The translations under genes and the position numbers were made by a program. The notes below the pieces were generated by a model that was given only the letters and a program-made list of their open reading frames with translations, had not been told where the DNA came from and ran no database searches. A DNA stretch of 64,000 bases, from contig NZ_CAMKWA010000001.1 in the NCBI RefSeq assembly GCF_946476835.1, positions 1-64,000 on the forward strand, read 5' to 3'. The DNA comes from an uncultured Neokomagataea sp. Lineage in GTDB: Bacteria > Pseudomonadota > Alphaproteobacteria > Acetobacterales > Acetobacteraceae. Below, in pieces: positions 26,321-34,642 of the stretch (position 1 is its first letter; every line of letters begins with the position of its first letter).

Positions 26321-26695
26321 TAACCATGAATAATAAAAGAAAGAAATCCTGTTGGGATTATAGAACCCTGTGGTACTTGGGGTACCCGGCTTTCAGAGAA
26401 TGTACCCCAGCTTACGCACAGTGTGTACAACTCTACAGGATAGGAAAAATGCGGGCTGCATGATTCTATCCCGTTTTACCCACAGAGGGGGTGTGTACAA
26501 TCCCCATTACAGAGAGGTGTACCCACTCATCCCCAGTACTCGGTACTTGTTTGCGGTAAGGCAGTACCGTCCCCATGTACCCCAGTACTCGAACACTGTA
26601 CTGACAGGGTTTAAGTCGGAAGAGACTCGATTCCTTTTGGTGAGCCATAGTCTCTTCAAATGCTCTTGGCGATAGGTTGCTGTGTACAAAATGGT
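26321..26695. other. Candidate chromosomal replication origin (gene-free, upstream of hemE)
   Basis: No convincing gene is present; the short open frames on both strands have no recognisable products. The stretch carries 13 GTAC tetranucleotides, three identical TGTGTACAA nonamers (26422-26430, 26492-26500, 26681-26689), and TTACGCACA (26412-26420) and TTACCCACA (26476-26484). The last two differ from the DnaA box TTATNCACA at one position, and the first type is also one base off when reversed. An AT-rich patch lies at 26325-26350. The + strand changes from C-rich to G-rich around here. In Caulobacter and some other alphaproteobacteria the origin lies beside hemE (established knowledge); assignment here is inference. 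It also contains the hemE promoter. Confidence 0.6.
26373..26687. repeat. Cluster of GTAC-centred short repeats
   Basis: GTAC occurs at 26373, 26382, 26402, 26425, 26495, 26519, 26536, 26543, 26564, 26577, 26585, 26598 and 26684. About one would be expected by chance in 315 bases. Several are in longer repeats: CCCCAGTACTCG twice (26531, 26580), GTGTGTACAA twice (26421, 26491), GGTACTTG twice and TGTACCCCAG twice. The palindromic core suggests binding sites for a dimeric protein or for DnaA, or a methylation target. Confidence 0.8.
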
Positions 26696-28231
26696 TCAAA
26701 GATCACCATAACGACCATAGCTATGACCATAATGATGGCCATGAGGTCCGGCGTGATGGGGTACACCATGGATCGCGTTACTGATCTCTTTGAGTAAGGG
26801 GTACGCTGCACGATAACGCTCCTGAGACTGAGCGTAAGCATCACAAAGTGATGGATTAGGTATAAGTGTCTCTGCCCGTAATGGTGGCAGACAGATGCTG
26901 CTAATGTCTTCTTGTGTTACGGCTAGTCGCGCTAAGCGCGCAGCACCAAAAGCCCCTCCCTGTTCACCATGAGCTAATCGGTTCAAAGGGAGGTTCAAAA
27001 CAGAGGCGAGGATTGAAATCCATAAACGACTGCGCGAACCACCGCCAATAACATCGGCCGAGTGCAGCACAGAGCCTGCATCATGCAGGCCATCTAACGC
27101 ATCCCGAAAAGAATGGGCTACGCCTTCGAGAACTGCTTGTGTGAGTTCAGAGCGTGGCAAAGAGCGATCAAGGCCTAGAAAAGCTCCTCGGACATGGCCG
27201 TCATTATAAGGCGTACGCTCACCGTTTAGGTAAGGCAGGAAGAGGGCACGGGAGGGGCGTTCTACATGATCGGGTAACTCCGATAGTAGTGTGCTGACAT
27301 CGCAATGATTAATGTCGGCCCACCATGCTAATGAGGAAGCTGCAGAGAGTGTGACGCCCATTTGGTGCCATGTGTGTGGCAGAGCATGGCACATGGCGTG
27401 GATGGCACTCTGTGTGTTGGGACGAAAACGGTCCGTTGTGCACCACAGAACCCCAGATGTGCCGAGGGATAAAAACGCATCTCCCGCTTGCACAGCGCCT
27501 AACCCTACAGCTGATGCTGCATTGTCCCCTGCACTGCCTGCAATCTGTGGTGGGTGTTCTATGCCCCAGCGAGCGGCTAAGGACGCTGAGAGGGTTCCTG
27601 CGGCATCAGTGCCTTCACAGAGGCGTGGCATAGCCTCTTGGCTTAATCCTGTGGCATCCAAAGCGGCATCAGACCATTTGCGCTGTCCGACATCTAACCA
27701 GAGCGTCCCTGATGCATCGGACATGTCTTCGATCTTTTCGCCACAGAGTTTAAATCTCAGCCATGCTTTGGGCAGCAGAACGTGACGGACATTTTTGAAA
27801 ATATCTGGCTCATGTTTACGCACCCATAAAAGTTTGGGCGCGGTGAAGCCGGGCATTGCGATATTTCCACAAACGGCACGACTTTGGGGAAAGGCTTGTT
27901 CAAAGGCGCGACATTCTTCGTCTGATCGCACATCATTCCAAAGGATACAGGGGCGTAGCACTTGGTCATGGGCTCCCAATAAGACGGCACCATGCTGTTG
28001 CCCTGAAAGGCCGATGCCTTTCACTTGGGCCATTGCTTGTGGAGCATCTTCTTTTAACCCATCGAGAGCTTCTAGAAGAGCATCCCACCAGTGCTCTGGG
28101 TTTTGCTCGCTCCAGCCATTATGGGGGGATTGGACGGAGAGTTTGACGGTGCGGTTTGCAAGAACGTGTTGCTGTTCATCAACCAAAATGGCTTTTAAGC
28201 CGGAGGTGCCAGCATCAATACCAATATACAT
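26696..28231 (-). CDS. xylB: Xylulokinase
   Basis: FGGY-family kinase that phosphorylates D-xylulose to xylulose 5-phosphate, feeding pentitol and xylose carbon into the pentose phosphate pathway. It begins MYIGIDAGTSGLKAILVDEQ and shows the xylulokinase motifs GLSGQQHGAV, PCILWNDVRSDEEC, AGSAGDNAASAVG, SLGTSGVLW and VIGGGSRSRLW. Length is 511 aa. The last ~24 residues (GVPHHAGPHGHHYGHSYGRYGDL) are a His/Gly/Tyr-rich tail not expected in xylulokinases, coded next to the candidate origin. The ribosome site is weak. The preceding 28232-28416 is non-coding and probably holds its promoter. Confidence 0.94.
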   Translation of the reverse strand: MYIGIDAGTSGLKAILVDEQQHVLANRTVKLSVQSPHNGWSEQNPEHWWDALLEALDGLKEDAPQAMAQVKGIGLSGQQHGAVLLGAHDQVLRPCILWNDVRSDEECRAFEQAFPQSRAVCGNIAMPGFTAPKLLWVRKHEPDIFKNVRHVLLPKAWLRFKLCGEKIEDMSDASGTLWLDVGQRKWSDAALDATGLSQEAMPRLCEGTDAAGTLSASLAARWGIEHPPQIAGSAGDNAASAVGLGAVQAGDAFLSLGTSGVLWCTTDRFRPNTQSAIHAMCHALPHTWHQMGVTLSAASSLAWWADINHCDVSTLLSELPDHVERPSRALFLPYLNGERTPYNDGHVRGAFLGLDRSLPRSELTQAVLEGVAHSFRDALDGLHDAGSVLHSADVIGGGSRSRLWISILASVLNLPLNRLAHGEQGGAFGAARLARLAVTQEDISSICLPPLRAETLIPNPSLCDAYAQSQERYRAAYPLLKEISNAIHGVPHHAGPHGHHYGHSYGRYGDL

Positions 28232-28416
28232 GAGGGAGATCCGTTTCAGCCTTCGCTTAGACGGTCTTGTTACGCCTCATGCTTAGGGTGGAGGGATCAC
28301 GATCTTTGTGAGGGACTGCACGATTACGCGAGTAAGAGCTTTGTGGTCCTAGCGTTTTAGGTGCTCATGGCCTGTGTGGAGAGTAGATGGCAGGCTGACG
28401 TGATGACCTCGCGTGG

Positions 28417-29280
28417 TTACCCGCTTTTTCGTCTTAAAAAAGGGCGTGTATGATCCCATACTTTCAAACCACGTAAAGCGAGGTCCGCAATCCCCGGCAG
28501 CAGCCGAGGTTGCATAAGGGATGGGTTAAAGGCTTGCATGCGCCGGGCATTTTCACGGTAGCAATCTTCAACAAAACCACGGAATGAAAAACCATCTAGG
28601 AATAGGTTGGTTTGTGTAACGGCAAAATCTTTCCCATCATTGGCGTCTTGCCCGCGTTTTGCCATACCGAAGAGACGTTTTGCGGCACGTCCATAAAAGC
28701 GTAGTGTTTTGAGCTGGCGTCGCGCGTTGCCTAAGCCTTTTTGCTTTTCACGCCATGCCATATAGTTGATGAAAAACACGATATGCCGTGTTTCTTCAAA
28801 CATGAGCACATCAAAAATTTCAAACATGGCTTCGGGAAGAAAACGTGATTGTCGTGCCGTTTTGAATGCGCCAAAGCCTAAAAAAGCATCCAGACATTCC
28901 CCAAAACCGAAATCGATAAAGGCTGTTTCAAGATCATCTGGAAAAGCTTCCAAGGGTTGTGGATGTGCATCTAACCCATAACGCTCGATCATGACCTGAA
29001 TGAGCTTGGCGTGACGTGCTTCTTCTAGTCCTTGTAAGGCAACGGCCTCTTTTACGATTGGGTCTGTAATCTGTGGTGTGAAAGCATCGACAATGGCACC
29101 GGCCCGGCGCTCTGTATGATACACTTCTTGCCAGAAAGGGACGGCACGTAGCTTGGCGAGGTCTTCTTCAGATAAATCAGGCCAAGGGAGGCTTTCTGGA
29201 TCAAACACCTGATGGGTGTCGATGAATTGCTGGCAGAAAAAACGTTTATGCGCTTCTGAACCGGCTTCGATCACAGACAT
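28417..29280 (-). CDS. Ferritin-like diiron protein, paralogue A
   Basis: 287-aa protein with the two E...ExxH pairs of a four-helix diiron carboxylate bundle: Glu57 with Glu87-x2-His90 (LEEARH), and Glu128 (GFGECLD) with Glu163-x2-His166 (FEETRH). Such sites bind two irons and activate oxygen in ferritins, oxygenases and desaturase-like enzymes. The substrate is unknown. No signal peptide. The ATG at 29280 follows AGGGAGAG; the open frame upstream runs into the neighbouring gene. It lies directly downstream of a clear paralogue with the same strand and motif spacing, so the pair probably arose by duplication and may work together. Confidence 0.75.
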   Translation of the reverse strand: MSVIEAGSEAHKRFFCQQFIDTHQVFDPESLPWPDLSEEDLAKLRAVPFWQEVYHTERRAGAIVDAFTPQITDPIVKEAVALQGLEEARHAKLIQVMIERYGLDAHPQPLEAFPDDLETAFIDFGFGECLDAFLGFGAFKTARQSRFLPEAMFEIFDVLMFEETRHIVFFINYMAWREKQKGLGNARRQLKTLRFYGRAAKRLFGMAKRGQDANDGKDFAVTQTNLFLDGFSFRGFVEDCYRENARRMQAFNPSLMQPRLLPGIADLALRGLKVWDHTRPFLRRKSG

Positions 29281-29302
29281 GATGCTCTCCCTTGGGGAAC
29301 GG

Positions 29303-30352
29303 TTAGGCTGCGGTTTTACGCTTCCCAAACCGGGTTTGTGCTTTGTCCCAGAGCTTTGCCCCTTTAATGATGACGCGGGCAATGGCTGGGGTTGTGGTCG
29401 GGCGTTTGAGGCGCACGTCATAACCAGAGAAACGTCGGGCATCTTCATCAAGGCAAAGCTGCATCAGTTCAGGCACTTTGATGTCGATATTCGTGACATC
29501 CTTTGCACCGTTTACCGTGAAGTTATTGTCTTGCGTATGTTCTTCGCCATCATCATCCATGGAACGTGCTAGCCCCATGCGCTCATAGGCCAAGAACAGC
29601 CAAACACCGATGACGCGCAGTTCAAACCACGGGCGTTTCCAAAATGGCATGACAGCACGATGCCATGCGAGCCAGTTGGCAAAGAGTAAGATATGGCGGC
29701 ATTCTTCCTGCATAACAGGTTCGAATGTTTCGATCAGTTCGAGCGGAAATAAGCCTGAGCGCTCGGCTAGTGCGAAAAGGCCAAAAGCAAAGAAGCTATC
29801 AACACATTCGGAGAAGCCTGTGACCAGATATGCCCATTCTGTGTCTTTAGGCTCTTTATATTCTGGCTCTGGGGCCATTTTGATGTTGTAGGCTTCGACT
29901 AATTTGGAGAGCACTTCCTTATGGCGGTTTTCTTCCCAAGCATTGCGGGAGAGTGCGTCTTTCATCTCTGGGTCATCAATCATGGCAGCATAAGCGGCCA
30001 TGCGAAGGCGTGCTTTGCCTTCTGTTTGCACAGCAATATCCCAAATGGGGAGAGAGGTGATGCGGTGCAGTGTAACGGGGTCAAGCTCCGGCCAAGGAAT
30101 GACTGAAGGTTTGTAAGGATTAAACGTATCGCGGAACATTTGTGCGGTTGCCCGCTTGTGCTCATCCGTGCCGGGTTTTAGGGGGCCGGGGATGTCACTG
30201 CTCCAGTGGCGCGCCTCATAATCAACGCGTTCGAGTGTTTTCTGCGATGGGGCATCAGGCAGATGAGAATAGATCTCTTCGATCGATTTGGCGCTTTTGA
30301 GGGACGTTTGAGGCGCGCTGGTCATGGCGTGTTTTCGCGGCGCATTATTCAT
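29303..30352 (-). CDS. Ferritin-like diiron protein, paralogue B
   Basis: 349-aa paralogue of the next gene. Ligand pattern: Glu111 with Glu141-x2-His144 (WEENRH), and Glu182 (GFSECVD) with Glu217-x2-His220 (QEECRH). It has an additional ~55-residue N-terminal region. A hydrophobic stretch near residue 245 (VIGVWLFLAYERMGL) could touch the membrane. The ATG at 30352 is preceded by AGGAG eight bases upstream. Order on the minus strand is clpP, paralogue B, paralogue A, with 22 bases between the two, so cotranscription is likely. I cannot name the reaction; haem-, lipid- or redox-linked oxygenation are options. Confidence 0.75.
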   Translation of the reverse strand: MNNAPRKHAMTSAPQTSLKSAKSIEEIYSHLPDAPSQKTLERVDYEARHWSSDIPGPLKPGTDEHKRATAQMFRDTFNPYKPSVIPWPELDPVTLHRITSLPIWDIAVQTEGKARLRMAAYAAMIDDPEMKDALSRNAWEENRHKEVLSKLVEAYNIKMAPEPEYKEPKDTEWAYLVTGFSECVDSFFAFGLFALAERSGLFPLELIETFEPVMQEECRHILLFANWLAWHRAVMPFWKRPWFELRVIGVWLFLAYERMGLARSMDDDGEEHTQDNNFTVNGAKDVTNIDIKVPELMQLCLDEDARRFSGYDVRLKRPTTTPAIARVIIKGAKLWDKAQTRFGKRKTAA

Positions 30353-30378
30353 GCGCCGTGCTCCTAAGTCGTTGAGCG

Positions 30379-30993
30379 TTAGGTGAGGTCAGTGGCAGAG
30401 GAAATGATACGGTTTACAAGGCCGTATTCGATCGCCTCTTCGGCAGACATCCAGTAGTTACGGTCCGTATCTTTCGCAACTTTTGCGTATTCTTGCCCTG
30501 TTTCCCGCGCGAAGAGACGGTTGAGGCGTTCGCGCATCTTGATGATCTCGCGTGCTTCAATGTCGATATCTGTTGCGGGGCCGCGCACGCCACCCATCGG
30601 TTGATGAAGAAGAAAGCGCGTATTGGGCAAGCAGACGCGTCGCTCTGGGCGCCCAGCCGCGTAAATGAGCGCACCAGCAGAAGCGACCCAGCCTGTGCCG
30701 ATCATGTTGATGGGAGCGACAGAATCCACAAAGCGGATCATGTCATGGATCGTGTCACCACTTTCAACATGGCCGCCGGGTGAATTTACATAAACGTCGA
30801 TGGGCTTGTTGGAATCGCCAGCCAGAGCCAAAAGACGGCCAGTGACTTCACGGGCAAGTTTGTCGTTAATCCCGCCGAAAATCAGCACTTTGCGTTGGTC
30901 AAACAACCGGCTTTCTAGTTCGGGCCCGGTTGAGGCTTTGATGTCCTCTTTTTCGGGGGCGTCGGTTTCTTCGTCAAAGCGTCGGAAGGTCAT
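30379..30993 (-). CDS. clpP: ATP-dependent Clp protease proteolytic subunit
   Basis: Serine protease that forms the tetradecameric chamber fed by ClpA or ClpX. Catalytic Ser105 is in WVASAG, His130 in FLLHQP, and the Asp is in the KDTDRNYW segment. The core VYVNSPGGHVESGDTIHDMI is intact, although the sequence differs somewhat from the canonical ClpP1 and may represent a second ClpP isoform. The ATG at 30993 follows AAGGACA. It is not next to clpX or tig as in many bacteria, which fits an additional copy (inference). Confidence 0.92.
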   Translation of the reverse strand: MTFRRFDEETDAPEKEDIKASTGPELESRLFDQRKVLIFGGINDKLAREVTGRLLALAGDSNKPIDVYVNSPGGHVESGDTIHDMIRFVDSVAPINMIGTGWVASAGALIYAAGRPERRVCLPNTRFLLHQPMGGVRGPATDIDIEAREIIKMRERLNRLFARETGQEYAKVAKDTDRNYWMSAEEAIEYGLVNRIISSATDLT

Positions 30994-31141
30994 GCGTGTG
31001 ATGTCCTTGATAGATTATAGTGGTCCAGCGTCTTCTTCCCCTATCCTGCGCCTCGTTTGCCTCGGTGCCAAGCCCGACAGTGCACGAAGTCTCGCCATGA
31101 AGGACGAGAGAGGCTAGGTTTCATTAAATTTCATCTTTGGG

Positions 31142-32047
31142 TTGAGCCAAAACAAGAGCGGGGTCGCGGCGGTGCTTGGACGAAAACACGGAATTGTGGT
31201 CGGTGGTTTCCTGTTAGGGCTGGCGGGGTGTGCGCATCAAGATGGTGTCGAGACGACCAATCAGTGGTGGCATAATTTTGAAGGTGGTGAGATTGCGCAG
31301 TTGCGTGCACCACCGCCGGGACAAAGTGCACCGTATCCTTTGGTAAGCAAAACACCAACGGAAGCGCCTGATTTGCCATCTCCTGCAGCGCGTGAACTGC
31401 AAACTCAGCAATTGGAAATGGACCGTAATCTTGCACAGCGTGCAAGCGCGGCGCAGGGGCCGTTACCGATCGTTCCAAAATCAGCACCACCACCAACGGT
31501 GAAGACGGACAATAATGCTACGATGGGGGCTGCGACGGACCAGAAAGCGCCTCCATCAGTGACCTCGGTGCCGCAGCACCCTGAGGCGGTGATGCCAAAA
31601 TTTATAGCGAAAACCTCAGTGAACTCAGGCGCTTTGCCAGAGATGGTGAGTGCTCCTCCTGCGCCTGTTTCGTTTCCGGGTTTCTCTGTGCCGATGACGG
31701 CCGGGACATCACAGGCGGTATTGCCGGAGATCAATGCGGCTACGCCAGAAGGAACGCTTATTCGCTTTCAGGTGGCGACAGATCAGGTCGTTGGTGATGC
31801 TCAGACGGCCTATCAGCATATTGCTGGGCAGCGTCATGGTCAGCGCGTTAAAATTTTGGGATTTGGTGCGGCAATGAGCGCTGATGCTGGATTGGCACCG
31901 GCAGATCAGGTGCGTGAGGTCTCATTGGGGCTTTTGCGGGCGCAAGTGGTGGCACGTGGTTTGATCGCGCAAGGTGTGCCGCAAAGCGCTATTGACCTGT
32001 CAGGAGAAGCCATTGGTGATGGGGTGCGGGTTCGTATTGCACAGTAA
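31142..32047 (+). CDS. Putative lipoprotein with Pro-rich linker and OmpA-like C-terminal region
   Basis: Predicted exported lipoprotein: a short basic N-terminus, a hydrophobic stretch and the lipobox LAGC about residue 30. The middle (~60-190) is Pro/Ala-rich and likely extended. The last ~100 residues (IRFQVATDQVVGDAQTAYQHI...QRVKILGFGAA...RAQVVARGLIAQGVPQSAI) resemble an OmpA/MotB-type peptidoglycan-binding fold, which would tether the outer membrane to the wall. The start is uncertain: TTG at 31142 as given, or GTG at 31172, which makes a compact signal peptide. Function unknown. Divergent from clpP; followed by alaC after 70 bases. Confidence 0.65.
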   Translation: MSQNKSGVAAVLGRKHGIVVGGFLLGLAGCAHQDGVETTNQWWHNFEGGEIAQLRAPPPGQSAPYPLVSKTPTEAPDLPSPAARELQTQQLEMDRNLAQRASAAQGPLPIVPKSAPPPTVKTDNNATMGAATDQKAPPSVTSVPQHPEAVMPKFIAKTSVNSGALPEMVSAPPAPVSFPGFSVPMTAGTSQAVLPEINAATPEGTLIRFQVATDQVVGDAQTAYQHIAGQRHGQRVKILGFGAAMSADAGLAPADQVREVSLGLLRAQVVARGLIAQGVPQSAIDLSGEAIGDGVRVRIAQ

Positions 32048-32117
32048 GGCTGTTTCGCTTCTGTGAAAACCTGTCTATCGTCGTTGGTCCATTCAATTTG
32101 CTAACTTTGAGCTGGTC

Positions 32118-33356
32118 ATGACTGAAGAGTTCCATCGCATTCGCCGCCTGCCTCCTTATGTGTTCGCTGAAGTGAACAAGGCCAAGGCAGCCGCACGCGC
32201 GGCCGGTGAGGACATTATTGACCTTGGGATGGGAAATCCGGATTCAAAGCCGCCGGAACACGTGACGCAGAAACTGGTGGAAACGCTGAATAATCCGCGT
32301 GTGCATGGTTATTCAGTGAGCCGAGGGATCCCTGGTCTACGGCGCGCACAGGCAGCGTATTATGAACGTCGCTTTGGTGTGAAGGTGGATCCAGAAACGG
32401 AAGTGATCGTGACACTGGGCTCCAAAGAGGGGCTCGCTAATTTGGCATCGGCGATCACAAGTCCGGGTGATACTATTCTGGTGCCAAACCCGTCATACCC
32501 CATTCATCAGTTTGGCTTCATGATTGCGGGGGCCTCTGTGCGTTCTATTCCGGCAACGCCAGATGAGGATATGTTAAGGGCGTTGTATCGGGCTGTGAAG
32601 CACTCTGTGCCGAAGCCTACAGCGTTGATTGTCAATTTTCCGTCTAACCCGACAGCCTTTCTGGCGGACATTGATTTTTATAAAGAACTGGTCACTTTTG
32701 CTCGGCGCGAAGGTATCTGGATCTTGTCTGATCTTGCATATAGCGAGATTTATTTTGGTGAGACACCACCGCCTTCGATCTTGTCTGTGACCGGCGCGAA
32801 GGATGTTGCGGTAGAGTTTACGTCTATGTCCAAGACGTATTCTATGGCGGGTTGGCGTATGGGGTTTGCTGTTGGGAATCCTCGCCTTATTCAGGCACTG
32901 ACGCGTATTAAGTCTTATTTGGATTACGGTGCCTTTACACCTATTCAGGTGGCATCAGTTGCTGCGTTGAATGGGCCGCAAGATTACGTGAATGATATGC
33001 GTAACCTCTATCGTGACCGGCGTGATGTTTTGTTGCGTGGGTTGCACGCTGCGGGTTGGGATGTGCCAACGCCAGAAGGATCCATGTTCGCATGGGCGCC
33101 CATTCCGGAGAAATTCACTGAAATGGGCAGTGTTGAGTTCTCAAAGTTATTGATGAAGGAAGCCGGCGTTGCTGTAGCACCGGGTCTAGGCTTTGGTGAG
33201 TATGGCGAAGGCTTTGTGCGCATTGGGTTGGTGGAAAATACGCAGCGTTTGCGTCAAGCAACACGCTCCATCAAAGGATTTATGAGCCGACATGGAATAA
33301 GCCGCCCAGCGGACATGTCTTCGGCAGATACAGGATCAAAGGTGGTATCATCATGA
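32118..33356 (+). CDS. alaC: PLP-dependent aminotransferase (AlaC-like)
   Basis: Class I/II aminotransferase, fold-type I; closest in pattern to glutamate-pyruvate transaminase AlaC. The PLP lysine is K239 in SMSKTYSMAGWRMGF, preceded by the Asp/Tyr pair in SDLAYSEIYFG. The N-terminus RIRRLPPYVFAEVNK and GMGNPDSKPP are characteristic. First gene of alaC-hom-glpX-recJ, a conserved alphaproteobacterial order; its stop overlaps the hom ATG by four bases. The exact amino acid is inferred from the family. Confidence 0.88.
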   Translation: MTEEFHRIRRLPPYVFAEVNKAKAAARAAGEDIIDLGMGNPDSKPPEHVTQKLVETLNNPRVHGYSVSRGIPGLRRAQAAYYERRFGVKVDPETEVIVTLGSKEGLANLASAITSPGDTILVPNPSYPIHQFGFMIAGASVRSIPATPDEDMLRALYRAVKHSVPKPTALIVNFPSNPTAFLADIDFYKELVTFARREGIWILSDLAYSEIYFGETPPPSILSVTGAKDVAVEFTSMSKTYSMAGWRMGFAVGNPRLIQALTRIKSYLDYGAFTPIQVASVAALNGPQDYVNDMRNLYRDRRDVLLRGLHAAGWDVPTPEGSMFAWAPIPEKFTEMGSVEFSKLLMKEAGVAVAPGLGFGEYGEGFVRIGLVENTQRLRQATRSIKGFMSRHGISRPADMSSADTGSKVVSS

Positions 33357-34642
33357 AACCATTACGTATTGGCCTAGCGGGCCTTGGCACGGTTGGTGTT
33401 GGCGTTATTAAACTTCTGAGGGCGCATGCTGCAGAATTAACGGCGCGTGGTGGCCGCTCGATTGAGGTTGTCGCCGTGAGTGCCCGTAGCCGCACGCGGG
33501 ATCGTGGTGTCTCGTTGGATGGTTTGCGGTGGTATGATGATCCTGTTGCCTTAGCGCAAGATGCAGAGATCGATGTTGCTGTTGAATTGATTGGCGGTTC
33601 AGAAGGTTCTGCTCGTGCGATGGTCGAAGCTGCGCTTGCGCGTGGGATACCTGTTGTCACGGCCAATAAAGCCTTGGTTGCTTTGCATGGTGGTGCCCTC
33701 ACGGCACTAGCTTCAAAGCACAATACAACATTGTTTTATGAAGCTGCTGTTGCTGGCGGTATTCCCGCGATTAAGCTGGTGCGTGAAGCTTTGGCAGCAG
33801 ACCGCTTGGAGAGTGTTGGTGGCATTCTGAACGGGACGTGTAATTATATCCTGACCGAAATGCGTGCGACAGGTCGTGACTTCGCGGATGTTTTGGCTGA
33901 AGCACAAGCTAAAGGTTATGCAGAAGCAGAGCCTTCCACAGATGTCGATGGCTGGGATGCCGCGCATAAACTGGCTATTTTGGCGGGTATCGCATTCCGT
34001 CCAATCCGGTTTGACAGTCTTTCGGTGCACGGTATTCGGGATGTGACATCTGCTGACTTGCGCTTTGCGACGGAACTTGGTTATCGCATTAAATTGTTGG
34101 GCCTGGCGCGTCAGCAAGAGGGGAAGCCGCTTGAGGCTTGGGTGCGTCCGTGCATGGTGCCTGTATCGGTGCCGGTAGCATCTGTTGAAGGTGTGTTTAA
34201 TGCCGTCACAACGTTTGGTCCTTTCTCCGGCCCGATGACGATTTCTGGGCGTGGTGCCGGTGAAGGCCCAACGGCGAGTGCTGTGGTTGCGGATCTGGTT
34301 GATGTGGCGCGTGGAGCATCTCTGCCCGTTTGGGGCGTGGCAGATGTGCCGGATGTGATTGATTGTGCGCCATTGGATGACGTGGAGAGTGCTTTCTATG
34401 TGCGCCTAGATGTGGCTGATCGCTCTGGCACGATGGCCGGATTGACCTCTGTTCTGCGGGATCATGATGTATCTGTGCATTTGGTTTCCCAGCATGAAGC
34501 AGCGCCGGGTCGTGCACATGTTGCGCTGGTAACGCATCGTGTAACGGAGCGTGCCGTTCAAGAAGCAGTGGCAGGCTTGTCTGCGCTGCCAACGGTCAAT
34601 GGAGCGCCGTTGGTGCTGAAAATCGAGGATAGTCTGCAATGA
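33353..34642 (+). CDS. hom: Homoserine dehydrogenase
   Basis: Reduces aspartate semialdehyde to homoserine for threonine, methionine and isoleucine. The Rossmann motif GLAGLGTVGVGV opens the protein. The catalytic core contains EAAVAGGIPAIKLVREAL, GILNGTCNYILTEM and the DVDGWDAAHKLAILA segment. A C-terminal ACT domain (FYVRLDVADRSGTMAGLTSVL) should give feedback control by threonine. Its 429 aa is standard for the monofunctional enzyme. It overlaps alaC and glpX by four bases on each side. Confidence 0.96.
   Translation: MKPLRIGLAGLGTVGVGVIKLLRAHAAELTARGGRSIEVVAVSARSRTRDRGVSLDGLRWYDDPVALAQDAEIDVAVELIGGSEGSARAMVEAALARGIPVVTANKALVALHGGALTALASKHNTTLFYEAAVAGGIPAIKLVREALAADRLESVGGILNGTCNYILTEMRATGRDFADVLAEAQAKGYAEAEPSTDVDGWDAAHKLAILAGIAFRPIRFDSLSVHGIRDVTSADLRFATELGYRIKLLGLARQQEGKPLEAWVRPCMVPVSVPVASVEGVFNAVTTFGPFSGPMTISGRGAGEGPTASAVVADLVDVARGASLPVWGVADVPDVIDCAPLDDVESAFYVRLDVADRSGTMAGLTSVLRDHDVSVHLVSQHEAAPGRAHVALVTHRVTERAVQEAVAGLSALPTVNGAPLVLKIEDSLQ

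Noticed and set aside
26370-26699. Short open frames on both strands in the hemE-xylB gap
   Set aside because: They overlap each other, are built from the GTAC repeats and lack ribosome sites, so they are better explained as non-coding repeat DNA.
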